Positions 1 through 6,812 of a DNA stretch of 9,575 nt are shown in pieces (within the stretch, counting starts at the first letter, position 1; each line of letters starts with the position of its first letter). The notes under the pieces are model-generated. The model did not search any database, was not told the origin of the DNA, and saw only the letters and a list, made by a program, of their open reading frames with translations. Made by a program: the position numbers and the translations under genes. Origin of the DNA: Akkermansia muciniphila (GTDB lineage Bacteria; Pseudomonadota; Gammaproteobacteria; Burkholderiales; Burkholderiaceae_C); assembly GCA_943327015.2 (NCBI GenBank), contig CALPVM020000064.1, forward strand, positions 1 through 9,575, written 5' to 3'.

Positions 1-639
1 ATCCGCACCTTGGAAACCTTGCTGCGGCTAGCACACCCCATAATCCCGTTTATTACCGAAGAACTTTGGCAAAAAGTGGCACCCGTTGCGGTCCGAGCAG
101 GAGCATCAGTCAGCATTGCGGCTTACCCCATTAGTCAGCCAGAACGCATTGACCCCGAGGCAATTGTGCACGTTGCAAAACTCAAGCAATGGGTTGATGC
201 CTGCCGCAATTTGCGTGGCGAAATGAATGTATCGCCCGCCACACGCCTTCCCATGTACGTTGTTGCACAGAATCCTGAAGAAGTAACTTTTATCCAAACC
301 ATGGCACCTGTGTTGCAAGCCTTGGCTAAACTCAATGAGGTCAAAGTATTTAACCAGACCAATGAATGGGAAGCCGCTGCCCAAGCCTCTCCGGTAGCCG
401 TAGTGGGTTCTGCGCGCATGTGCCTGCACATGGAGGTGGACGTTGCCGCAGAAAAACTACGTCTGGGTAAAGAAATAGCACGCCTAGAAGCCGAAATAAC
501 CAAGGCCGAAGGCAAGCTGGGTAACGAGGCCTTTGTAGCTAAGGCTCCGCCTGCAGTCATAGCCCAAGAGCGTAAACGCTTGGCGGATTTTGCAGACACT
601 TTAACTAAAGTACGTGAGCAGTTGCAACGTCTTATGTAA
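1..639 (+). CDS. valS: Valine--tRNA ligase, C-terminal part (5' end outside window)
   Basis: This is the last 212 residues of valyl-tRNA synthetase, the cytoplasmic class I enzyme that charges tRNA-Val. The frame is open from the first base, so the gene starts upstream of the window and the catalytic HIGH/KMSKS regions are not seen. Residues about 12-24 carry HPIIPFITEELWQ, the typical motif of the class I anticodon-binding domain of Val/Leu/Ile enzymes. Residues about 148-212 are a charged heptad-like helix pair (AAEKLRLGKEIARLEAEITKAEGKL, then EAFVAKAPPAVIAQERKRL), which is the C-terminal tRNA-binding coiled-coil arm specific to ValRS. That arm separates it from IleRS and LeuRS. The gene ends in TAA at 637-639. 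No terminator-like hairpin is visible before the kinase gene that begins 78 bp later, so read-through is possible. Confidence 0.96.
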   Translation: MRTLETLLRLAHPIIPFITEELWQKVAPVAVRAGASVSIAAYPISQPERIDPEAIVHVAKLKQWVDACRNLRGEMNVSPATRLPMYVVAQNPEEVTFIQTMAPVLQALAKLNEVKVFNQTNEWEAAAQASPVAVVGSARMCLHMEVDVAAEKLRLGKEIARLEAEITKAEGKLGNEAFVAKAPPAVIAQERKRLADFADTLTKVREQLQRLM

Positions 640-717
640 ACGCCCTGCGCACTGACGGAATTGCAATGTGCGATACTTTGCAACTCCGCCCCTTCTAAGT
701 CCTCAATCACTCAAGCT

Positions 718-2346
718 ATGTCTGTCTTTAACACTGCAAACCTCCCCACACTGGATAAGAAAACTGCCTTTTTAGTGGTAGACGACTTTGAGATCATGCG
801 CAAGGTCACTGCCAACCAATTAAGACAACTCGGCGCTGAAAAAATATTTTTCGCCAAAGACGGAAACGACGCATTGCGCGTACTCAAACTGCAGAACATC
901 GACTTGATATTGTCAGACTGGAACATGCCCGGTATGGACGGCTTGGAACTGCTCAAAACCATCCGGGCTGACCCCCATTTATTTGCCATGCCAGTGGTCA
1001 TGATTACCGCAGAAGCCGAACGCCCGCGCGTGGAGGCGGCTATTGCTAGCGGCGTCACCTCCATGATACTCAAGCCCTATTCGCCATCACAACTCATGGC
1101 TAGAGTATCCAAAGCTTTGATCTGGAAACCACGTAAAAATTCAGAAGCCACTCCTACACCTATGGTAGCACCGGTTGAAAAGACCAATACCAACACAACT
1201 GTCAAGTCCACCGAAGCTGCAGAACGTGCCACTATTTTGCTTGTAGACGACACACCCGACAACCTGATGCTGCTGGCCAATCTTCTTAAAGACGAATTCC
1301 GCGTTCGTACCGCGCAAAACGGCCCCAAAGCACTGGAAATCTGCACCTCAGACAACCCGCCCGACTTGGTACTGTTAGACATCATGATGCCCGGCATGGA
1401 TGGCTTTGAAGTTGCCAAACGCATGCGTGAGCACCCCAACTCCGAAACCATTCCGGTCATATTTGTGACCGCTATGACATCGTCAGATGCCCGCCTGAGA
1501 GGACTAGATTTGGGTGCGGTTGACTACATCACCAAACCGATTGACCCAGAAGTTCTTAAACCCCGGGTACGTAACTTTATCCGTTACGTGCAAATGCGAA
1601 AAAACCTGCAGTCGGAGTACGACAGCATGGTGGAAACAGCACAATTACGTGAAGACGTGGACCAAATCACACGCCATGACATGAAAGGCCCTTTGGCAGG
1701 CATTTTGGGCTTGATACAAGGCATGATGGACGATAAAAACTCCACGCCCAAACAAATTGAACAATTCAAAATGGTCGAAGAAACGGCATTGCAAGTGCTG
1801 AACATGATCAACCTGTCGGCCGAACTTTTTAAAATTGAATCCGGACGATTTGAACTCAACGCGCAACCCATTAAGGTGGGGGATATTTTGCGGCGCATTG
1901 CCGAAATCAACCGCGTCACTTACGATGATAAAAAGCTCACTATTTCCGTAGACACCGACGCACCGGTCGGAGACGAAATGCCACAAGCCGAAGGCGACGC
2001 CATGTTGTGCTATTCGCTATTCCAGAACCTGATTAAAAATGCCTGTGAAGCGGCACCGCCCTCCACCAAAATATCCATTACCCTACTCGATCAAAACCCG
2101 CTGCGTATCGTTTTTGGAAACAAAGGTGCGGTTCCCGCTGAAATTCGCGAACGATTTTTTGACAAGTTCGTAACCAGCGGCAAAAAAGGCGGAACTGGTT
2201 TGGGAACCTACTCCGCCAGACTGCTGAGCCAAGCGCAAAAGGGCGATGTAGAACTGGCCGTTAACGACGAAACCAACACCACCACCATTACCGTGGTATT
2301 GCCCCGCGCCAGCTCACAAAATACGGTTGGTTCTGCGCAAGCGTGA
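718..2346 (+). CDS. Hybrid histidine kinase with two N-terminal receiver domains (REC-REC-HisKA-HATPase)
   Basis: This is a soluble two-component signalling protein of 542 residues. REC1 (about 16-135) has acidic pair D22-D23, phospho-acceptor D67 in SDWNMPGMDG, T97 and K119. A Thr/Pro-rich linker (about 138-170) follows. REC2 (about 172-290) has D177-D178, D221 in LDIMMPGMDG, T251 and K273. A helical region leads to an H-box with H320 in RHDMKGPL, then a HATPase_c domain: N-box NLIKNACEAA (about 437-446), a G1-like GNKG (467-470) with Asn where many kinases have Asp, and G2 GGTGLGTYSARLL (491-503). No signal peptide, membrane segment or PAS/GAF sensor is seen, so input probably arrives by phosphorylation of the receivers (inference). 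The ATG at 718 is preferred because REC1 begins soon after it. A TTG at 661 would add 19 unconserved-looking residues; neither start has a strong Shine-Dalgarno. The 3' end overlaps the SulP gene by 33 bp tail to tail. Target unknown. Confidence 0.87.
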   Translation: MSVFNTANLPTLDKKTAFLVVDDFEIMRKVTANQLRQLGAEKIFFAKDGNDALRVLKLQNIDLILSDWNMPGMDGLELLKTIRADPHLFAMPVVMITAEAERPRVEAAIASGVTSMILKPYSPSQLMARVSKALIWKPRKNSEATPTPMVAPVEKTNTNTTVKSTEAAERATILLVDDTPDNLMLLANLLKDEFRVRTAQNGPKALEICTSDNPPDLVLLDIMMPGMDGFEVAKRMREHPNSETIPVIFVTAMTSSDARLRGLDLGAVDYITKPIDPEVLKPRVRNFIRYVQMRKNLQSEYDSMVETAQLREDVDQITRHDMKGPLAGILGLIQGMMDDKNSTPKQIEQFKMVEETALQVLNMINLSAELFKIESGRFELNAQPIKVGDILRRIAEINRVTYDDKKLTISVDTDAPVGDEMPQAEGDAMLCYSLFQNLIKNACEAAPPSTKISITLLDQNPLRIVFGNKGAVPAEIRERFFDKFVTSGKKGGTGLGTYSARLLSQAQKGDVELAVNDETNTTTITVVLPRASSQNTVGSAQA

Positions 2347-4446
2347 ATTCAGCTCCATCGCCAAGTGCATTAACACCTGGCGCGAGCCGGCAGGGCATTG
2401 ATTGGCATAAGCGTCAAAAGCAGACCGTTGCAATACTGCAACTGATAAATCAGACACTGCGGTCACCGTTGCCGAGCGCGGTTGCCCATCTAAAAAACCC
2501 ATTTCGCCCACAATCGCCCCTTGGCGGTACAGTGCCACGCGTACATCTCGGCCGTTAAAGCCGGGTATGCGCACATCAGCACCACCATGCAAAATAATCA
2601 CCATATCAGCACCCGAATCACCACGCTGAAAAATCGTTTGCCCGGGCGCGTAGGTGCGAAACTCCAACACCTGCGTCAGTGCAATACTGTCTTTTTCTGT
2701 CAAACCGAGCAACGCGCCCACCGAATGCAATCCGAGCGCCTTTGGCACCACAGCACCGGCAGCGTGTGCCTGCAAAACATCCACCTCAGCCCATTCCAAG
2801 GCACGGTCAGTATCTGGAAACTGCAAGGGCAGCGTTAAACTGACGCTGAGTGCACCCTCAACCTCCGCACCTGCCGCCTCCAAGCCGCAAAAAACCACCT
2901 TCACCTGCAAAGGCCGCGCGGCATCCAGCACATTGCTAATGGCCATGGCCACCGCGCTATCCAGGCTGGTTACTAAAGACCAATCTAAAATCAAACGCTT
3001 GCACTGCTGCAGCTCTTCTTTTAGTACCGCTTGGAGGGCATCGGCCACACCAAAAAAAAGGGCGCCATCTAAGGCTACCACATGCGTTTGTTTACCGTGG
3101 GCACGCAGTAACTCAGATTCTGCAGCAGACCACATGCAGTTGGAGTGCAGGTTTTCACCGGTACGAATCGAGCGCACCATGCGTCGACCATTACGTATGG
3201 CATATAAAACCAATCCACCCAACACCCCCACCAACACGCCAAAAATCATGTTGTACAACACAGCGGCCGCCACGACCAACCACACCATCAGAAGGTCTTC
3301 TTTTTGCACCTCCTTGACCGTGTTTCTGCGCACCAGATACTGCCACGACAAGCGTAAACTGGGACGGTTGGCATTGCACCATGCATCAAACAACAAAACG
3401 CCCGATATAGCCGCCACCGGCAGCATACTCAACACTCCGCTAACATACACCAACACACACATCAAACCCAGCATAACCAGTGCTGCAGGCGTGAGCGCGC
3501 CCGCTACAGCAGCACCACGGGTGGCAGAAATAGAAGGCGTAAGCGGCGTACTACCTGCCGCAATACTGAGCCACTGCGCCACACTTAGCGGCATCCAGTC
3601 GGTGGACTGCGCTCGTTTGCCATCCATCTGCGTGATAAAGGCCTCGGCAATGACGGTATTCAAAAAAGCCACCACCGTAACAATGGCGCTGGCAAAAGCA
3701 ACGTTGCGCGCAATGGCACCTACATCAACGCCAGCAGCCAGCAAATCTCGCCATGGCACCAACAACACCGGTAAATTGAAGGCGATGTCAGCGTTACCAA
3801 TCATAGGCAAGGGATCATGCCCCATCAACACAAAAAAAACGGCCATCACGCTGCCCATCAGCAACCCTGCCACACCGGCCGGTACACGTTGGGCATAGTG
3901 CTGAGTGATAATGGCGCAGGCCACGGTTGCCAGTATCAGGCCGACAACTACCCAATCACTGTTCTGCACCAAAGCACCCAACACCTTAGATTGGGATATT
4001 AGAATAGTCAGGCAAATAGCATTGCCAAACCCTGCAAACACGGGAAGCGGAATCAGCCGGGCAAAACGGGCAAACTGCAAGGCATGGCACATCGGCAGCA
4101 ACAGTGCCACCCCCATGCATACCAGCATCACCAGCATCAAGCGGTGACCGGGGCTATCGGTCAAACCCCAAGCTGGCATTTTTTCAATAAAAATGTCTAA
4201 GAAGTTAATGAGGGTGGCCACCTCCATAAAGCGCACGGCATACACCATGGGCCGCTGGCTTCTTGCACCAGCCAAATGCATCAGTAGCATGCCCAATAGA
4301 GCTGCAAAGATACCCGGTAAAACCCAGTGCACGTTGATATGTGCATACAACAGCCCAACTGAACCCATGCTAATGGGAACAGCAAACCCCGCCCCTTCCA
4401 AAGAAACAGGGAAAGACGCAAACCACCGAGTTGCGCTTTTACCCAA
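2314..4446 (-). CDS. SulP/SLC26-type anion transporter with STAS and cyclic-nucleotide-binding domains
   Basis: This is an inner-membrane protein of 710 residues. Residues about 10-415 hold roughly ten or more hydrophobic segments in SulP style, including MVYAVRFMEVATL (67-79), RLIPLPVFAGFGNAICLTILISQ (about 130-152) and AAGSTPLTPSISATRGAAVAGA (297-317). A cytoplasmic STAS domain (about 452-560) follows, with VALDGALFFGVADAL and TSLDSAVAMAI. Last is a cNMP-binding domain (about 580-690) whose phosphate-binding cassette GEMGFLDGQPRSA keeps the usual Gly647, Glu648 and Arg657. SulP proteins move sulfate, bicarbonate or other anions, often with Na+ or H+; the substrate here is not readable. The start is a TTG 5 bp after the stop of the tusA-like gene. 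No ATG/GTG/TTG lies further upstream in frame and no clear Shine-Dalgarno is seen, so translation is probably coupled. The cNMP domain suggests control by cAMP or a related ligand (inference). An internal ATG start near residue 27 would cut the first helix. Confidence 0.87.
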   Translation of the reverse strand: MGKSATRWFASFPVSLEGAGFAVPISMGSVGLLYAHINVHWVLPGIFAALLGMLLMHLAGARSQRPMVYAVRFMEVATLINFLDIFIEKMPAWGLTDSPGHRLMLVMLVCMGVALLLPMCHALQFARFARLIPLPVFAGFGNAICLTILISQSKVLGALVQNSDWVVVGLILATVACAIITQHYAQRVPAGVAGLLMGSVMAVFFVLMGHDPLPMIGNADIAFNLPVLLVPWRDLLAAGVDVGAIARNVAFASAIVTVVAFLNTVIAEAFITQMDGKRAQSTDWMPLSVAQWLSIAAGSTPLTPSISATRGAAVAGALTPAALVMLGLMCVLVYVSGVLSMLPVAAISGVLLFDAWCNANRPSLRLSWQYLVRRNTVKEVQKEDLLMVWLVVAAAVLYNMIFGVLVGVLGGLVLYAIRNGRRMVRSIRTGENLHSNCMWSAAESELLRAHGKQTHVVALDGALFFGVADALQAVLKEELQQCKRLILDWSLVTSLDSAVAMAISNVLDAARPLQVKVVFCGLEAAGAEVEGALSVSLTLPLQFPDTDRALEWAEVDVLQAHAAGAVVPKALGLHSVGALLGLTEKDSIALTQVLEFRTYAPGQTIFQRGDSGADMVIILHGGADVRIPGFNGRDVRVALYRQGAIVGEMGFLDGQPRSATVTAVSDLSVAVLQRSAFDAYANQCPAGSRQVLMHLAMELNSRLRRTNRIL

Positions 4447-4451
4447 GAGAT

Positions 4452-4679
4452 TTAACGGCGACGAAGAGTATGAATGAACTCGGAACCCAAAATTTCCTGA
4501 TCTACCAATTCATTGCCTGTTTGTTTAGCAAACGCCTGAAAATCGCGCACCGAACCTTCATCGGTGGAAACCACTTTCAAAGTTTGACCACTGCTTAAAT
4601 CAGCCAACGCTTTTTTTGCCTTAAGTATAGGCAATGGGCACTTCAGGCCGCGTGTATCAATTTCTTTATCAATCTGCAT
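4452..4679 (-). CDS. TusA/SirA/YeeD-family sulfur carrier protein
   Basis: This is a 75-residue cytoplasmic protein of the TusA family, which carries sulfur as a cysteine persulfide and hands it to acceptors. The family signature is plain: DTRGLKCPLPILKAKKAL with the active Cys14 in the CPxP motif at the start of helix 1. It continues with the usual beta-alpha-beta body (QTLKVVSTDEGSVRDFQAFAKQTGN). The length matches stand-alone family members (about 70-85 residues). The ATG at 4679-4677 has a good Shine-Dalgarno, AGGA, six bases upstream (4689-4686). It sits 45 bp after cysM and 5 bp before the SulP gene, so all three look like one transcription unit. Members of this family either relay sulfur for tRNA thiolation (TusA) or assist a membrane transporter of thiosulfate (YeeD/TsuB with YeeE/TsuA). 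The neighbourhood favours a role with the transporter and CysM, but this is inference and no symbol is assigned. Confidence 0.9.
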   Translation of the reverse strand: MQIDKEIDTRGLKCPLPILKAKKALADLSSGQTLKVVSTDEGSVRDFQAFAKQTGNELVDQEILGSEFIHTLRRR

Positions 4680-4685
4680 TTCAAT

Positions 4686-4689
4686 TCCT
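4686..4689 (-). promoter_or_regulatory. Ribosome binding site of the tusA-like gene
   Basis: AGGA on the minus strand, six bases before the ATG at 4679. It fixes the start of this short gene and implies that its mRNA normally begins upstream, for example in cysM. Confidence 0.6.
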
Positions 4690-4717
4690 GTTATACCTAC
4701 ATTGTAGGTCAGCGCAA
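4690..4717 (-). promoter_or_regulatory. Possible sigma70-type promoter in front of the tusA-like gene
   Basis: On the minus strand TTGCGC (4717-4712) and TATAAC (4695-4690) are separated by 16 bp, with the -10 matching five of six consensus positions. The palindrome at 4695-4709 fills most of the spacer. A start about seven bases after the -10 would fall near 4683, beyond the Shine-Dalgarno at 4686-4689, so the transcript would be nearly leaderless. That conflict lowers confidence; the match may be chance in a short gap. Confidence 0.3.
4695..4709. promoter_or_regulatory. Perfect 15-bp palindrome, candidate operator
   Basis: ACCTACATTGTAGGT: two perfect 7-bp arms around one central base, in the 45-bp gap between cysM and the tusA-like gene. 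Such symmetry fits a dimeric repressor or activator site. In RNA from the minus strand it could instead form a 6-bp hairpin with a 3-nt loop ending five bases before the Shine-Dalgarno of the tusA-like gene, and so protect or gate that mRNA. I do not recognise the site as a known regulator's box; TACA/TGTA halves recall BlaI/CopY-type sites, but those usually have a two-base centre. Confidence 0.5.
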
Positions 4718-4724
4718 TACCAAT

Positions 4725-5627
4725 TTAAGCGGGAAAAACCCCCGTAGACAAATAGCGGTCACCACGATCACACACAATAAACACCACCGTTGCATTGCGC
4801 TCACACTGCGCCACTTGCTGTGCCACCCAGCACGCGCCTGCAGCAGATATGCCGGCAAAAATACCTTCTTCGCGCGCCAATTGGCGGCACATGCTTTCTG
4901 CATCCGACTGACTCACATACATCAATTCATCCACCTGAGCGGAATCGTAAATTTTAGGCAAATAAGCTGCTGGCCATTTACGAATACCGGGTATGCGCGA
5001 ACCCTCAGCGGGCTGTGCCCCAATCACACGAATGTCTGGATTTTTTTCCTTTAAAAAGCGTCCCACACCGCTAATGGTACCGGTTGTGCCCATGGCACTG
5101 ACAAAATGTGTCACACGACCGGCTGTATCCTCCCATATTTCTGGGCCAGTGGTCTCATAATGGATTCGGGGGTTATCACTATTGGCAAACTGATCGAGCA
5201 CCCTCCCCTTACCTTCACGCTCCATCTGATCGGCCAAATCACGGGCGTATTCCATACCACCAGCTTTAGGCGTCAAAATAAGCTCAGCACCAAAAGCCTT
5301 CATGGTCTGAACCCGCTCAATCGACAAATCCTCCGGCATGATCAAAACCATACGGTAGCCCTTGATGGCCGCAGCCATGGCCAATGCTATTCCGGTATTA
5401 CCAGAGGTAGCCTCAATCAATGTATCACCTGGCTTGATATCACCGCGCTCCTGCGCCCGCTGTATCATTGATAAAGCGGGACGGTCTTTGACCGAGCCAG
5501 CCGGGTTATTGCCCTCCAACTTCGCCAAAATAATGTTGCCATAAACAACATTTTTATCTACGCCTATGCGTTGCAATGCAACTAACGGTGTTTTTCCAAT
5601 GGAATCTTCAATAGTTTTATATTTCAT
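4725..5627 (-). CDS. cysM: Cysteine synthase B (O-acetylserine sulfhydrylase, CysM type)
   Basis: This is a PLP-dependent fold type II enzyme of 300 residues that joins O-acetylserine with sulfide, and in CysM forms with thiosulfate to give S-sulfocysteine. Visible motifs are IGKTPLVAL near the N-terminus, the PLP lysine K47 in LEGNNPAGSVKDR, the substrate loop TSGNTG (74-79), the phosphate-binding loop GTTGTISGVGR, QPAEGSRIPGIRKWP, and the C-terminal CDRGDRYLSTGVF. The GSRIPGIRKWP and CDRGDRYLSTGVF stretches are CysM-like rather than CysK-like. The length matches CysM (about 300). The ATG at 5627 (MKYKTIEDSIGKTPL) is chosen; the frame stays open upstream but runs into the tRNA-Leu gene and gives nonsense. 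Its Shine-Dalgarno is weak. Only 38 bp separate it from the divergent tRNA-Leu, so its promoter lies in that gap or within the tRNA gene. It is the first gene of the putative cysM-tusA-sulP unit. Confidence 0.94.
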   Translation of the reverse strand: MKYKTIEDSIGKTPLVALQRIGVDKNVVYGNIILAKLEGNNPAGSVKDRPALSMIQRAQERGDIKPGDTLIEATSGNTGIALAMAAAIKGYRMVLIMPEDLSIERVQTMKAFGAELILTPKAGGMEYARDLADQMEREGKGRVLDQFANSDNPRIHYETTGPEIWEDTAGRVTHFVSAMGTTGTISGVGRFLKEKNPDIRVIGAQPAEGSRIPGIRKWPAAYLPKIYDSAQVDELMYVSQSDAESMCRQLAREEGIFAGISAAGACWVAQQVAQCERNATVVFIVCDRGDRYLSTGVFPA

Positions 5628-5637
5628 GCCGTAAATG

Positions 5638-5646
5638 TGCCATAAT
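5638..5646 (+). promoter_or_regulatory. Possible extended -10 promoter of tRNA-Leu
   Basis: TGCCATAAT is a TGn extension plus a -10 matching five of six consensus positions, 19 bp before the mature tRNA-Leu 5' end. No convincing -35 is seen at 16-18 bp. The same AT-rich stretch on the minus strand (TAAATT, 5649-5644) could serve cysM, so the two promoters may overlap. Confidence 0.35.
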
Positions 5647-5665
5647 TTAGGTCTTGCACGATACT

Positions 5666-5750
5666 GCCCGGGTGGTGAAATTGGTAGACGCAGGGGACTC
5701 AAAATCCCCCGCCGCAAGGCGTGCCGGTTCGATTCCGGCCCCGGGCACCA
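5666..5750 (+). tRNA. tRNA-Leu, anticodon CAA
   Basis: This 85-nt tRNA decodes UUG. The acceptor arms GCCCGGG (5666-5672) and CCCGGGC (5740-5746) pair perfectly, followed by discriminator A and an encoded CCA (5748-5750). The D arm holds GTGGTGAAATTGGTAGACGC. The anticodon stem GGGGA/TCCCC encloses loop CTCAAAA with anticodon CAA at 5700-5702. A long variable arm (about 5710-5721) marks a class II tRNA, and the T loop is GGTTCGATTCC. An intrinsic terminator follows. Confidence 0.96.
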
Positions 5751-5782
5751 CGCAGTACAAACAACAGCAATCTTAACGTATC

Positions 5783-5818
5783 AAACCCGCCTTCTTATTT
5801 GAAGAGCGGGTTTTTTAT
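5783..5818 (+). terminator. Intrinsic terminator after tRNA-Leu
   Basis: The stem AAACCCGC+CTTC pairs with GAAG+GCGGGTTT, with one bulged A (5805) and loop TTATTT (5795-5800). A T-rich tail TTTTTTATTTTT follows. It lies 32 bp after the tRNA CCA end on the plus strand. Confidence 0.85.
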
Positions 5819-5837
5819 TTTTACCAACTCTCTGAAT

Positions 5838-5877
5838 AACAAACAAAAGGCCTCCAAGTATCGCTACTTGGGGGCCT
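5838..5877 (-). terminator. Intrinsic terminator after tRNA-Pro
   Basis: A 13-bp stem (5848-5860 with 5865-5877, one G-T pair) closes a 4-nt loop TCGC. Read on the minus strand it is followed by TTTTGTTTGTT, a U-rich tail. It begins 13 bp after the 3' end of tRNA-Pro. Together with the plus-strand terminator it insulates the two facing tRNA genes. Confidence 0.82.
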
Positions 5878-5890
5878 GTGTAATGTATGA

Positions 5891-5967
<77 letters not shown>

Positions 5968-6056
5968 ACAGCCCGCATTGTAACCGCATAATGGGCAAAC
6001 TCCGCTACAACCCATTCATTTTGAATTTTTTTTTGCCCAAGCAAATACAATAATTG
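5968..6056. promoter_or_regulatory. Divergent promoter region between tRNA-Pro and aat
   Basis: This 89-bp gap must start transcription both ways. On the minus strand TACAAT (5982-5977) is a fair -10 nine bases before tRNA-Pro, with no clear -35. On the plus strand CCGACA (5965-5970), 16 bp, CATAAT (5987-5992) is a possible promoter for aat. A second TACAAT (6046-6051) lies so close to the ATG that it would give a leaderless mRNA; a TTGAAT 19 bp upstream of it is a poor -35. A run of nine T (6026-6034) is the only other feature. Assignments are tentative. Confidence 0.35.
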
Positions 6057-6812
6057 ATGTCAAGTGACACATTAAATCTACCGTGGGTGGCTCCAGGCAC
6101 CCCGCTACCGTCGCCCCAGCACGCGTGGCCTGCAGGTTCTGATGCGCCTGGACTATTGGCAGCCGGTGCCGATTTATCGGTATCCACGCTCATCAACGCC
6201 TACTCGCACGGTATTTTTCCCTGGTTTAGTCGTGGTCAACCTATTTTATGGTGGTGCCCAGATCCACGCATGGTGCTCCATGTTGCTAACTTTAAGCTCA
6301 GCCGATCTTTAAAAAAAACACTGCAACACTTTATAAAATCTAGTGCATGCGAAATCCGAATCGATTCCGATTTTGAACAAGTCATCCATTCGTGTGCACA
6401 TGCACCCAGGTGCGGGCAAAATGGCACATGGATTGTTCCAGAAATGATACAAGCCTACTCCCAACTCCATCAAGCAGGCTTTGCCCATAGCATCGAGACA
6501 TGGATCAACGGCCAACTGGTTGGCGGCCTTTATTGCGTAGCATTTGGGCGTGCTGTTTTTGGAGAATCCATGTTTACAAAAGCCACGGATGCTTCCAAAA
6601 TAGCATTGTGTGCCTTGGTTGCATTTTGCAAAAAAAATGATGTTCGATCTATTGATTGCCAGCAAAACACATCACACCTAGCCTCTTTGGGTGCAGCCGA
6701 AGTCAAAAGACATGATTTTTTAGAACACATTAAAATAGCACAAACTCATTCTTCACCACACTGGCAGTTTGAACTATCACTCTGGGATTCCATTTTGCAC
6801 ACTGAGCCATGA
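6057..6812 (+). CDS. aat: Leucyl/phenylalanyl-tRNA--protein transferase
   Basis: This cytoplasmic enzyme (251 residues) moves Leu or Phe from tRNA to proteins with N-terminal Lys or Arg, making N-degrons for ClpS-ClpAP. Family motifs run in order: GLLAAGADLSVSTLINAYSHGIFPWF (about 32-57), ILWWCPDPRMVL (63-74), the HSIETW segment (144-149), LVGGLYCVAFGRAVFGESMFTKATDASK (154-181) and IDCQQNTSHLASLGA (199-213). The family usually has WWSPDPR, so Cys67 replaces Ser, and GLYCVAFGR replaces the commoner GLYGVAxGR. The length is in the family range. ATG at 6057 is chosen over the TTG one codon upstream; no strong Shine-Dalgarno is present. Its stop overlaps the bpt start (ATGA), which implies translational coupling. 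Confidence 0.95.
   Translation: MSSDTLNLPWVAPGTPLPSPQHAWPAGSDAPGLLAAGADLSVSTLINAYSHGIFPWFSRGQPILWWCPDPRMVLHVANFKLSRSLKKTLQHFIKSSACEIRIDSDFEQVIHSCAHAPRCGQNGTWIVPEMIQAYSQLHQAGFAHSIETWINGQLVGGLYCVAFGRAVFGESMFTKATDASKIALCALVAFCKKNDVRSIDCQQNTSHLASLGAAEVKRHDFLEHIKIAQTHSSPHWQFELSLWDSILHTEP

Noticed and set aside
661..683. Two TTGCAA copies and an extended -10-like TGCGATACT before the kinase gene
   Set aside because: A -35 is lacking at proper distance (CTGACG is only 14 bp away) and the TTGCAA pair is a chance-level 6-mer repeat; too weak to call a promoter or operator.
135..710. 191-residue minus-strand frame opposite valS
   Set aside because: Shadow of valS with low-complexity Ser/Ala/Arg composition and no domain; valS coding is certain.
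918..1410. Repeat of a 20-bp block coding MPGMDG in the two receiver domains
   Set aside because: It is the conserved receiver-domain loop in both; the similarity reflects domain homology rather than a DNA repeat.
2343..2558. 71-residue plus-strand frame following the kinase
   Set aside because: It lies opposite the cNMP domain of the SulP protein and has no domain or ribosome binding site of its own.
2654..3898. Long 414-residue open frame on the plus strand
   Set aside because: It lies wholly opposite the SulP gene, is Thr/Ser/Pro-rich in the manner of antisense frames, and has no recognisable domain.
5640..5651. CCTAAATTATGG (minus strand) as a second copy of the tusA palindrome in front of cysM
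   Set aside because: Only the outer CCTA/GG and central AT agree, and its own symmetry is broken at four positions.
5628..5717. Upstream extension of cysM by 30 residues to a start at 5717
   Set aside because: It would be translated from the tRNA-Leu gene on the opposite strand and has no family similarity; MKYKTIEDSIGKTPL at 5627 is the normal CysM N-terminus.
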